Assembly: GCF_011305415.1 (NCBI RefSeq)
Contig: NZ_JAANOQ010000003.1
Location: 186,001 to 250,000, forward strand
Origin: Flavobacterium bernardetii
GTDB lineage: Bacteria > Bacteroidota > Bacteroidia > Flavobacteriales > Flavobacteriaceae
Reading direction: 5' to 3'
DNA length: 64,000 bases
In this document: positions 31,871 through 39,476 of the stretch, piece by piece
Position numbering within the stretch: position 1 is the first letter of the stretch
Layout of the letters: every line of letters starts with the position of its first letter
Position numbers and translations under genes: made by a program
The notes under the pieces: model-generated
The model's database searches: none
Seen by the model: the letters and a program-made list of their open reading frames with translations, nothing else
What the model was told of the DNA's origin: nothing

Positions 31871-33223
31871 TTAGTTTTTAATTATTTTTATAGTTTGTGA
31901 ATTATTTTCAGTTTGAATTTTTAAAATAAAAGTTGCTTTCTCTAAATCTGAAATATTTAAAATAAAATTATTTGTATTTACTATTTCTGTTTTTAGGAGT
32001 CTACCTGTTACATCATATAATTCTATTTTTTTTATTTGATATTTATTATTTTCAATATTAATTATGTTGTTACTTGGGTTTGGATAAATTTTTAATTGAC
32101 TAGTATCAAAATCTTCAATTGATAATGAAGTAGTAGGACAACTAATAACGGTTGGAGTCCATAAATCTATAGAAATTCCATTTCCTAATTGACCAAAGTA
32201 ATTTTCTCCAAAAACCCAAACTGAGCCATCGTTTTTTTCCACTAATGAATGTGTATAGCCAACACTTATCGTATTCCAATCTATGTCATTGTTAACAGGT
32301 GTACTATTGTTTCCTCCACCTCCTAATTGTCCATTACTGTTATTTCCCCACGAATATAATTTACCATTATTGTCAGTGGCTAATGTATGGGAATGACCAG
32401 AAATTACATTACCCCAATTTGTTGAAGTTCCAATTTGTGTAGGAACTACTAAGGTTTGAGTGTTTCCATTTCCCAATTGACTAAAATAATTATAACCCCA
32501 AGCCCATAATGTTCCATCAGTTTTAATTGCAAAAGAGCATAATTCTCCAGCTTCAACTTTAGCCCAATTGGTTGCTGTGCCTATTTGTATTGGGGCATTT
32601 GTTGCAGTTGTTGTGCCATTACCAAGTTGAGCAAAATCGTTAGCGCCCCATGCCCATAAAGTACCATCAGATTTAATTGCAAGTGAATGTCTATCTCCTC
32701 CTGATATTTGAGTCCAGTTTGTAGATGTACCTATTTGTGTTGGTAAATATTTAAATGTATTTGTTCCATCCCCAAGTTGACCATTTTGGTTTCTCCCCCA
32801 AGTCCATAGCGTACCATCTGATTTTATAGCTAAAGAATGATATATAGCTGCTTCAAATTTTACCCAATCATTTGATGTACCAATTTGTGTTGGAATATCA
32901 CTATAGTTTATTCCGTTTCCAAATGGGTCACCACCCCAACCCCATAATGTTCCATTTGACTTTTGTAAAAGTGTATACCAATATGAAGTTGAAATATTTG
33001 TCCAATTGGAGTCATTACCAATTTGTAAAGGAATATTCGATGTTGTTGGAAGTCTATAATCATTATCTCCCCAACCCCAAAGCGTCCCGTCATTTTTTAA
33101 TCCAAAAGAGTTCCAATGACCACCTTGCACTTTATTCCAACATTGGGAGTATATATTTATACTTGAAAGAAGTAGAAAAATGATTAGTATCAGTTTTATT
33201 TTAATGTTGCAAATTCGTTTCAT
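31871..33223 (-). CDS. RCC1-repeat protein with T9SS type A sorting domain
   Basis: A 450-residue secreted protein. Signal peptide residues 1-26 (IIFLLLSSINIYSQ). Residues about 30-365 hold seven RCC1-like repeats (pattern HSLAIKSDGTLWTWGRNQNG, QLGDGTN), which would form a beta-propeller. After a short linker the C-terminal domain (about 373-450) is the type A T9SS sorting signal: IYPNPSNNIINIENN, IELYDVTGRLLKTEIV, and the final SQTIKIIKN. In Flavobacteriaceae such proteins cross the outer membrane by the T9SS and are processed at the C-terminal signal. Its ligand is unknown. The gene lies in the accessory region and is flanked by two copies of one hairpin. Confidence 0.92.
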   Translation of the reverse strand: MKRICNIKIKLILIIFLLLSSINIYSQCWNKVQGGHWNSFGLKNDGTLWGWGDNDYRLPTTSNIPLQIGNDSNWTNISTSYWYTLLQKSNGTLWGWGGDPFGNGINYSDIPTQIGTSNDWVKFEAAIYHSLAIKSDGTLWTWGRNQNGQLGDGTNTFKYLPTQIGTSTNWTQISGGDRHSLAIKSDGTLWAWGANDFAQLGNGTTTATNAPIQIGTATNWAKVEAGELCSFAIKTDGTLWAWGYNYFSQLGNGNTQTLVVPTQIGTSTNWGNVISGHSHTLATDNNGKLYSWGNNSNGQLGGGGNNSTPVNNDIDWNTISVGYTHSLVEKNDGSVWVFGENYFGQLGNGISIDLWTPTVISCPTTSLSIEDFDTSQLKIYPNPSNNIINIENNKYQIKKIELYDVTGRLLKTEIVNTNNFILNISDLEKATFILKIQTENNSQTIKIIKN

Positions 33224-33372
33224 GATTTTTTGTTTGTTATTTTAAGGTTTATGTTAACTTCATTTATAGCTTAGCTGTTGCCTTTTTTATTGAGCAACTA
33301 CATTCTAAAAAGAGTAGTTATATCTCCATTTTATTAGAGGATTGCAAACATACAAAAAAACCTACAAACTAA

Positions 33373-33401
33373 AAATCCTGAAAATAGAACTTTCAGGATT
33401 T
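33373..33401. terminator. Terminator-like hairpin, copy 2
   Basis: AAATCCTGAAA (33373-33383) with TTTCAGGATTT (33391-33401), preceded by CCTACAAA. Near-copy of 31752-31785. Confidence 0.75.
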
Positions 33402-33464
33402 AGTTTGTCGGATTATATCAAGGCTTTAGATGAACTAACGAAGTAAATCTGCGTTGTAGGTTAT

Positions 33465-34106
33465 TTATTCGGAAGCAGATCCAATAAAAATGGATGCTAC
33501 TTTATTGTTTTTTAAAGTAAAGATTAAACCACCATATATTGAACCAACGACAATAGATTCTTTATCTGAAAAATCTGTAGCTATTTGATCTTTATATGCA
33601 TTTTCAACATCATTATAATCACTTCCTATTCCAATATTTTTTAAAGTTTTGAGCTTAGATGGTTTGGATATAGTAATCATATTTACTTTTTTTTGAGTTT
33701 CTGATTCGCCAATCACATCAAGTTCGATTCCTTCTTCAAAGTATTTGATTGTTTGATGATATTCACCATCACCAGTCCATAATTCAGTTTTAGTTTCTTT
33801 ACTAGGGTTTCCAAATAAATCAATTACTTTTTGTAACGATAAACCATACTTAAGTTGACCAACACTTTCATTTTCCATAACTTCATAGCCAATTTCTGAA
33901 TTGTCATTACTCTCTTCATAAGTACTTGACAAAGTATCAGCTTCATTGGTGTCTGATAAAACGTTATCTTTATTACTATTAGAAAAATTATTTACTTGAA
34001 CATTTTCTCTAGTTTTTAATAGATTGCTATTGCTTTCTTTCTTATCACTACAAGAAATTATCAATAAGTAAATCAAACAAATTGTAATTTTATTTTTGCT
34101 TATCAT
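33465..34106 (-). CDS. Lipoprotein of unknown function (SmpA/OmlA-like features)
   Basis: A 213-residue lipoprotein when started at the ATG at 34106 (MISKNKITICLIYLLIISCS, lipobox LIISC). The frame opens 29 codons earlier, but that extension overlaps the neighbouring gene and has no signal-peptide character. After an Asn/Ser/Asp-rich linker comes SVGQLKYGLSLQKVIDLFGN, then PSKETKTELWTGDGEYHQTI, a pattern that recalls small beta-lactamase-inhibitor-like or SmpA-like folds (G-x-x-x-x-x-V-x-x-x-x-G-x-P). Function unknown. Confidence 0.7.
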   Translation of the reverse strand: MISKNKITICLIYLLIISCSDKKESNSNLLKTRENVQVNNFSNSNKDNVLSDTNEADTLSSTYEESNDNSEIGYEVMENESVGQLKYGLSLQKVIDLFGNPSKETKTELWTGDGEYHQTIKYFEEGIELDVIGESETQKKVNMITISKPSKLKTLKNIGIGSDYNDVENAYKDQIATDFSDKESIVVGSIYGGLIFTLKNNKVASIFIGSASE

Positions 34107-34148
34107 AATTTCTTTAGGTGGTTTTTGTTTTTTAAATTTAGAAAAGAG

Positions 34149-34176
34149 CAAAGCTGAGAGACTTTGCGTAGCAGAT
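34149..34176. repeat. AAAG/GACTTTG-type short repeat
   Basis: CAAAGCTGAGAGACTTTGCG followed by TAGCAGATT. It shares its right half with the repeats at 25991-26012 and 31086-31110 and sits between two exported-protein genes. Confidence 0.6.
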
Positions 34177-34179
34177 TGT

Positions 34180-34752
34180 TTATTTATATACAATTTTGTT
34201 TCTTAGATTGTCGCAAAAAGCAACAAAATCATCAGGTTGTTTCACACTGAAACCTTCTAAATAAACTTTATCAATATTATATGGTTTATATATTGTTGGT
34301 AGTTTAACGTGTTTTTGAGCTTTTTCATTGAAACGAATCCACTCACCAATATATTTTTTAGTTAATAAATTTACACTTGATTCTCCACTACCATCTTGCA
34401 TTACATTACCTAGATTGTATCTGCTCATTCCAATCAGTTCAATTTTTTTTTCAGTTGGGTTATATCTAAATTGACAATAATACCCTAATCTCATAGAATG
34501 ATTGTAAAATTGAAACCCATTTTTTGTCGATTGAATTCCTGCAGTATCATTCAAATATTCCAATTTTTGACTTCTAATTGGTAAAAAATTTTGCGTTGAT
34601 AACTTGCAAATTATTTGTGCATTTTTCTTATCAAAAATTATCTGGTCTTTTATATTATCATTATCTAAATCTTTTGAAAGTTTTTCATTTGAAAAACAAT
34701 TTTGCGATACAGTTAATAACGTAATAACGATTAAAATTTTTTGGAAATTCAT
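34180..34752 (-). CDS. Secreted hypothetical protein
   Basis: A 190-residue exported protein with signal peptide MNFQKILIVITLLTVSQNCF (cleavage near residue 21). The mature start KLSKDLDNDNIKDQIIFDKK has an Asp/Asn-rich, calcium-loop-like D-x-D-N-D-x-x-x-D motif, as seen in FG-GAP or dockerin-like repeats. The rest (RLGYYCQFRYNPTEKKIELI) has beta character. No family assigned. It is on the same strand as its lipoprotein neighbours. Confidence 0.68.
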   Translation of the reverse strand: MNFQKILIVITLLTVSQNCFSNEKLSKDLDNDNIKDQIIFDKKNAQIICKLSTQNFLPIRSQKLEYLNDTAGIQSTKNGFQFYNHSMRLGYYCQFRYNPTEKKIELIGMSRYNLGNVMQDGSGESSVNLLTKKYIGEWIRFNEKAQKHVKLPTIYKPYNIDKVYLEGFSVKQPDDFVAFCDNLRNKIVYK

Positions 34753-34831
34753 ATGTGATTAGTTTGGTTTTATGTGGCACAAGCTCATTGTGTATTCAAT
34801 TTTGCATGTGTGGGTTATCGAGATATATAAT

Positions 34832-35527
34832 TTAATCATGCTCCGATACAGTTACAACTTTTTTTTGTTTTTGAGAATATCCCATTGCCATTCCTCCTTC
34901 ATCACAATCAAAACAGGTAACATTAATTAATAGGATAGTAGAATCAGCTTTAACTTCTTGTAAAAAATCATCATTAATTATTTCTTCAGTTGAAAGGATG
35001 TCTTTATAGTCCTCTTTCTCAAAAAAGGAAATATGACCAAAAAAATCTTTTACATTTTTATTGAAAAAATTTTCAAATTGTTTAGGTGTCAATGTTTTCC
35101 AATAATTAGCAACATACTCTTCATAAGCTTTTTGACCACCAGTTGTAGGGGTAGTTTCTGGGTCATAAATTTCTCTAATAAAATAAAAAGAATCGAATGT
35201 TTGAGAATAAATTACTTTGTTTTCTGCATTTTTTATTTGTAATTCAGACTTTGAATTTTTAACTAAGCCAGGCATGATAGTAAGCTGAAATAAATCTTTA
35301 GTTTTAGTGTTTGAAAAAAAGTATGATTTAGATGATTTTATTGTGTCTTTTATAAATAATTTTAAGCTTTCTCTCCTGTCGTCATAAATTATTTTTTCGT
35401 CATTTTCTTGTGTTGTTTCAGTTAATTTAGGAGGAATACTTTTTACGATTATATTTTCTTTTTTTTCGGAATTACATGCGAATAGTAAAGTAAAAGCTAT
35501 TAAATAAATGTATGCAATGTTTTTCAT
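34832..35527 (-). CDS. Lipoprotein of unknown function
   Basis: A 231-residue lipoprotein. Signal peptide MKNIAYIYLIAFTLLFACNS with the lipobox LLFAC (Cys18). The mature part has FNKNVKDFFGHISFFEKEDY and ends with a Cys-x-x-Cys motif in LLINVTCFDCDEGGMAMGYS, which could bind metal or form a disulphide. No known family recognised. Last gene of the lipoprotein run before the core gene meaB. Confidence 0.7.
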   Translation of the reverse strand: MKNIAYIYLIAFTLLFACNSEKKENIIVKSIPPKLTETTQENDEKIIYDDRRESLKLFIKDTIKSSKSYFFSNTKTKDLFQLTIMPGLVKNSKSELQIKNAENKVIYSQTFDSFYFIREIYDPETTPTTGGQKAYEEYVANYWKTLTPKQFENFFNKNVKDFFGHISFFEKEDYKDILSTEEIINDDFLQEVKADSTILLINVTCFDCDEGGMAMGYSQKQKKVVTVSEHD

Positions 35528-35571
35528 GCTTTTGTTTTATTTTGTAAATTGGGCTAATGGTTTTTTATAAT

Positions 35572-36657
35572 TTAAATCTTCTTAAAAACATCCAACAAAA
35601 ATTGCGCACCTGAAAAAGGTGAAATTTCATGATTGAAAACTTGTTGTTTCACCAATTCTAATTGTTTGATGATTTCAGGATGGTTGTAAAAACTACTTTT
35701 CAATTGTTCATTGATGGTTTCTAACATCCAATATTGGTTTTGTTTTTCACGTTTTTCGTTAAAATAATCAGAAGTTGTTGTTAACGTAATATATTCTGTA
35801 ATTATATCGTAAACCTCTGCAATTCCGTCTGTGGTTACGGCACTACAAGTCGTCACTTTCGGACTCCAACCAGAATTTTTCATCGGAAATAAATGCAAAG
35901 CTCGGTTGAATTCTACTTTAGCCATTTTGGCTTTTTGAATGTTGTCGCCATCCGCTTTATTAATCACAACGGCATCTGCCATTTCCATAATTCCGCGTTT
36001 GATTCCTTGTAATTCATCGCCAGCACCAGAAATCTTTAATAGTAAAAAGAAATCCACCATACTATGAACGGCTGTTTCACTTTGTCCGACACCAACGGTT
36101 TCAATAATGATGGTATCAAATCCGCAAGCTTCACATAAAATAATGGCTTCGCGTGTTTTTCTTGCTACTCCGCCTAAACTTTCGCCAGAAGCACTTGGTC
36201 TAATAAAAGCATTTTCATCTTTCACCAATTCTTCCATTCGGGTTTTATCGCCTAAAATACTTCCGTGACTCAATGTACTACTTGGGTCGATAGCCAAAAC
36301 TGCGACTTTTTTACCTAAACCAGTTAAATGTTTTCCAAACGCTTCAATAAACGTGCTTTTTCCAACACCAGGAACTCCAGTAATCCCAATTCGCACCGAT
36401 TTATTCGCATAAGGCAAACAACCATTGATGACTTCATTCGCCTTTTCTAAATGATTGATATTCGTACTTTCAATTAAAGTTATAGCACGACTCAAAGCGA
36501 CTTTATCGCCAGCAATAATTTTTTCAATTAATTCAGACGCCAGAATTTCTTTCTTTCTAAATGCTTGAATATGCTTTGCCACCTGTAAACTCAGTATTTC
36601 AGGTTTATTTACTCCGTCTTTTTCGGAAAGTGCAGATATTTTATTATTTTTACTCAA
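35572..36657 (-). CDS. meaB: Methylmalonyl-CoA mutase-associated GTPase MeaB
   Basis: A 361-residue G3E-family P-loop GTPase that protects and gates B12 loading of methylmalonyl-CoA mutase. Visible motifs: Walker A GITGVPGVGKSTF (about residues 92-104), VLAIDPSSTLSHGSILGDKT (about 121-140), ETVGVGQSE (about 185-193) and NKADGDN (about 233-239). The C terminus has the dimerisation arm typical of the family. The mutase genes are not in the window. The cobalamin adenosyltransferase at 43370-43939 belongs to the same pathway. Confidence 0.95.
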   Translation of the reverse strand: MSKNNKISALSEKDGVNKPEILSLQVAKHIQAFRKKEILASELIEKIIAGDKVALSRAITLIESTNINHLEKANEVINGCLPYANKSVRIGITGVPGVGKSTFIEAFGKHLTGLGKKVAVLAIDPSSTLSHGSILGDKTRMEELVKDENAFIRPSASGESLGGVARKTREAIILCEACGFDTIIIETVGVGQSETAVHSMVDFFLLLKISGAGDELQGIKRGIMEMADAVVINKADGDNIQKAKMAKVEFNRALHLFPMKNSGWSPKVTTCSAVTTDGIAEVYDIITEYITLTTTSDYFNEKREKQNQYWMLETINEQLKSSFYNHPEIIKQLELVKQQVFNHEISPFSGAQFLLDVFKKI

Positions 36658-36703
36658 TGAATATTGCTTTGTGTAAAAGTAAGAATTTTTTTTCAGAAGC
36701 CAA

Positions 36704-36798
36704 ATCCTGCTATCCGCTATATCTTTTTAAAATATGTTGCCTTCGAGAGCCTCAGGCAACATATTTTAAAAAGGATGCCGCTACTATCAGGGCTAGGG
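36704..36798. repeat. Hairpin repeat family A, copy 2
   Basis: Flank GCTATCCGCTATAT (36709-36722), perfect 19-bp stem TTTTTAAAATATGTTGCCT (36724-36742) with AGGCAACATATTTTAAAAA (36754-36772), then GATGCCG (36774-36780) and CTATCAGGGCTAGGG. The flanks match copy 1 (5297-5380) in the same direction, while the loop motif CTTCGAGAGCCTCA is inverted relative to copy 1. Confidence 0.8.
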
Positions 36799-36850
36799 CA
36801 ATCGTTTTCATAATAAAAATTTGATTATCAAATAAATATAAGCCATGAAT

Positions 36851-36892
36851 GCACGAATATTAATTCGAAAAATTCGTGAATTCGTGGCAAAT
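36851..36892. repeat. CACGAAT/ATTCGTG repeat, copy 1
   Basis: GCACGAATATTAATTCG, AAAAATTCGTGAATTCGTGG: overlapping inverted repeats. A related hairpin with perfect 12-bp arms lies at 38516-38573, so the FAD oxidase gene has one on each side. The frame that opens at 36845 ahead of that gene is made of this repeat. Confidence 0.65.
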
Positions 36893-36910
36893 AAAAAAAA
36901 CATTAAAACA

Positions 36911-38314
36911 ATGAATTTCAATACTGAAGCCTTTCAAAAACTAACCGCTATTGTTGGCGAAAACTATATTTTTACCGATGCAGAAACTTTATTGCATTTC
37001 GGACACGATGAAACAGAAGATTTATCTTTTCCGCCTCAAGTCGTAATAAAACCAGCAAATACTCAAGAAATTTCTGAAATTTTAAAAGTGGCGAATCAAT
37101 ATAAAATCCCAACTACACCAATTGGTGCTAGAACAGGATTAAGTGGTGGTTCGTTATCCATTTATGGAGGAATTGGTTTGTCGTTAGAACGTTTGAATAA
37201 AATCTTAGAAATCGACGAGAATAATTTACAAGTTATTGTAGAACCTGCTGTTATTACTCAAGTGTTACGTGAAGCAGTTGCCGAAAAAGGCTTGTTTTAT
37301 CCTGTCGACCCAAGTAGTATGGGAAGTTGCTGGATTGGCGGAAATATTGCCGAAAATTCTGGAGGTGCTCGTGCTGTAAAATATGGCGTAACAAAAGATT
37401 ATGTGTTAAATTTAGAAGTCGTTTTACCAACAGGAGATATTATTTGGACAGGAGCAAACACGTTAAAAAATTCAACAGGTTACAACTTAACGCAATTGAT
37501 GGTGGGAAGTGAAGGAACTTTAGGTGTAATTACGAAAATCGTCTTAAAATTAATTCCGCAAAACAAACATAATGTATTGTTGTTAGTGCCATTTTACAAA
37601 GCAGAACAAGCTTGTGAAGCCGTTTCAGCGATTTTTAGAGCAGGAATTGTTCCAAGTGCTTTGGAATTTATGGAACGCGATGCGATTGATTGGACAGTCA
37701 AATTTTTAGACGGCATTTCTGTAGATATTAAACCCGAACATCAAGCACATTTGTTAATTGAAGTCGATGGGAATTATCCTGAAATTTTAATGATTGAAGC
37801 GGAGAAAATACTAGAAGTTGTAGAGCAATTTGATATTGATGAGGTTTTGTTTGCCGATACGGAAGAACAAAAAAATGCACTTTGGAGAATGCGTAGAGGA
37901 GTAGGTGAAGCGGTAAAATCGAATTCGATATATAAAGAAGAAGATACGGTGGTGCCACGTTACGAATTGCCAATATTGTTAAAAGGAATTAAAGAAATTG
38001 GAAATAAATACGGATTTCGTTCGGTTTGTTACGGACATGCAGGTGATGGAAACTTACACGTGAATATCATCAAAGAAAACATGTCAGATGACAATTGGCA
38101 AATTGAAGTTCCGAAAGGGATTAGAGAAATATTTGAATTGACAGTTGCTTTAAAAGGCACACTTTCTGGTGAACATGGCATTGGTTTGGTACAAAAGAAC
38201 TACATGGATATTGCTTTTGGAAAAGTGCATTTGGAATTATTAGAACGCATTAAAGCCATTTTTGATCCGAATAATATATTAAATCCTGGGAAAATTTTTC
38301 CGGATGAGTTGTAA
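36911..38314 (+). CDS. FAD-linked oxidase, GlcD/D-lactate dehydrogenase type
   Basis: A 467-residue flavoprotein of the FAD_binding_4 plus FAD-oxidase_C type. The PP-loop region PPQVVIKPANTQEISEILKV (about 38-57) and GARTGLSGGSLSIYGGIGLS (about 73-92) bind FAD, and the C-terminal SVCYGHAGDGNLHVNII (about 374-390) and GTLSGEHGIGLVQKNYMDIA (about 418-437) are family signatures. Members oxidise D-2-hydroxy acids such as glycolate or D-lactate; the substrate cannot be told. The ATG at 36911 starts the conserved part; 22 extra codons upstream come from a repeat. No glcE/glcF subunits adjoin it, so a single-subunit enzyme is likely. Confidence 0.9.
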   Translation: MNFNTEAFQKLTAIVGENYIFTDAETLLHFGHDETEDLSFPPQVVIKPANTQEISEILKVANQYKIPTTPIGARTGLSGGSLSIYGGIGLSLERLNKILEIDENNLQVIVEPAVITQVLREAVAEKGLFYPVDPSSMGSCWIGGNIAENSGGARAVKYGVTKDYVLNLEVVLPTGDIIWTGANTLKNSTGYNLTQLMVGSEGTLGVITKIVLKLIPQNKHNVLLLVPFYKAEQACEAVSAIFRAGIVPSALEFMERDAIDWTVKFLDGISVDIKPEHQAHLLIEVDGNYPEILMIEAEKILEVVEQFDIDEVLFADTEEQKNALWRMRRGVGEAVKSNSIYKEEDTVVPRYELPILLKGIKEIGNKYGFRSVCYGHAGDGNLHVNIIKENMSDDNWQIEVPKGIREIFELTVALKGTLSGEHGIGLVQKNYMDIAFGKVHLELLERIKAIFDPNNILNPGKIFPDEL

Positions 38315-38634
38315 TTTAAAACATATATGTCATATTAGTTTTAAACACATAGGAACATAGTTTGGTTTGTGAGTAAAGTCGCTCCGCTCGAAATAGTTCA
38401 CATAAGTTATACGCATAGTTTGTCATGCTGAAAGCATCTCACTCAATCTACTTCTGTAATCTTGTCTTACTGAACTTATTTCAGTATCTATATGAGAATC
38501 ACTATAAAAAACTTAGCCACGAATTTTCGAATTTTTCGAAGTAAGTATTCGATTTATTTTCAAAATTCGTGGCAATTTAATAATGATATATAGCGTTTGA
38601 GATTCTGAAACAAGTTCAGAATGACAAGTATTTA
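38315..38634. repeat. Gap with CACGAAT hairpin copy 2 and degenerate repeats
   Basis: No gene in these 320 bp. A perfect inverted repeat GCCACGAATTTT (38516-38527) with AAAATTCGTGGC (38562-38573) stands out. The first part (38390-38470) has phrases of the TTGTCATGCTGAAAGCATCTCA kind, also seen in 5213-6141. Confidence 0.7.
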
Positions 38635-39024
38635 CTATTTCTTCAAGTATTCTAACAAAACAGGATCTGCATTTTTGAATGTATTGTCCATTTCTGAAAC
38701 TGTAGCAATACGTTTTTTGTTTAGTTTGATTAGGATGTCTTTTTCTGTAGTGAATAAAATTACAGTCAAAAACGGATTGTTGATGTATTGACTTAATAGC
38801 ATCACTACATCTTCAATTGGTTTTATTTCTACAATTTCTTCAGATAAATATCTAAAAGTTACATTGAATTTCAATACGTCGTTATCTACAATCGTACGGA
38901 AATAAATATTCGTTAATTCTGTTTTTCCAATGGTTTTACCTAAGGTTAATTTGGCAAATGTTCCGTTAGCTAAACTTGTTTTTAGTGCTTCAAATATGGC
39001 GTGAATGGGTTCTAAGTAAATCAT
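38635..39024 (-). CDS. Conserved-looking hypothetical protein
   Basis: A 129-residue cytosolic protein: MIYLEPIHAIFEALKTSLAN, then GKTIGKTELTNIYFRTIVDN, LKFNVTFRYLSEEIVEIKPI and ending in KNADPVLLEYLKK. The alternating hydrophobic strands around residues 30-75 suggest a small alpha/beta fold. I do not recognise the family; proteins of this type occur in flavobacteria beside RNA methyltransferase genes, but no such neighbour is present here, so this is only an impression. Real gene judged from length, codon use and no competing frame. Confidence 0.65.
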   Translation of the reverse strand: MIYLEPIHAIFEALKTSLANGTFAKLTLGKTIGKTELTNIYFRTIVDNDVLKFNVTFRYLSEEIVEIKPIEDVVMLLSQYINNPFLTVILFTTEKDILIKLNKKRIATVSEMDNTFKNADPVLLEYLKK

Positions 39025-39100
39025 TTTAATTTTTTTGTAAAAGTACTAAAAGTTTGTAATAAAAAAGTCCTCAATTATTGCTAATTCAGGACTGGATTAT

Positions 39101-39211
39101 TTAATCTCTTTTAGGATTGTTTTTCTTATCTCTTTTTTCTTCTTTTTTCTCTTTTGCCGTTTTTAATGGTTCTTTTTTGGCAACCTTTTTTGCGTCTTGA
39201 CTTTTAGCCAT
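39101..39211 (-). CDS. Small Lys-rich protein of 36 residues
   Basis: An ATG frame of 36 codons: MAKSQDAKKVAKKEPLKTAK, then EKKEEKRDKKNNPKRD. Strongly basic, low complexity, soluble, probably disordered. It follows the 129-residue gene region on the same strand but is read toward the secA 3' end. Very short Lys-rich proteins of this form recur in flavobacteria; function unknown. The clean start, stop and lack of repeats inside make it likely, not certain. Confidence 0.55.
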   Translation of the reverse strand: MAKSQDAKKVAKKEPLKTAKEKKEEKRDKKNNPKRD

Positions 39212-39310
39212 GATGGTTAGTTTTATAGTTACTGCGCATTATTTGTTTAGTAAAGATAGTTTTTTAACTTTAATAGATTGGCATATTCAACTTGTTTTTG
39301 TTTTGGATAT

Positions 39311-39382
39311 CCTGCAAGGTCTTTTTTTTGACCTTGTAGGTATTAAAAAGTAAGACCTACAAGGTTTTTGAAACCTTTCAGG
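39311..39382. repeat. Nested hairpin repeat family B, copy 2
   Basis: Outer arms CCTGCAAGGT (39311-39320) and ACCTTTCAGG (39373-39382), inner arms ACCTTGTAGGT (39331-39341) and ACCTACAAGGT (39355-39365). Same unit as 5442-5493. Confidence 0.8.
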
Positions 39383-39405
39383 ATAAGAAGACTATTTTAA
39401 AACAA

Positions 39406-39437
39406 AAAATCCCTAATTATTTCTAATTAAGGATTTT
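39406..39437 (-). terminator. Terminator of secA
   Basis: AAAATCCCTAATTA (39406-39419) with TAATTAAGGATTTT (39424-39437), one mismatch, 40 bp past the secA stop codon. Confidence 0.75.
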
Positions 39438-39476
39438 GTTTTGTTGAGACACTTCGACTCCGCTCAGTGTGACAAA

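Noticed and set aside
32872..33183. Plus-strand frame of 103 codons inside the RCC1 gene
   Set aside because: Antisense shadow of the RCC1 repeats, no start signals or recognisable product.
34107..34193. N-terminal extension of the lipoprotein gene at 33465
   Set aside because: It overlaps the neighbouring gene's stop and a repeat, and would bury the lipoprotein signal peptide; the ATG at 34106 is preferred.
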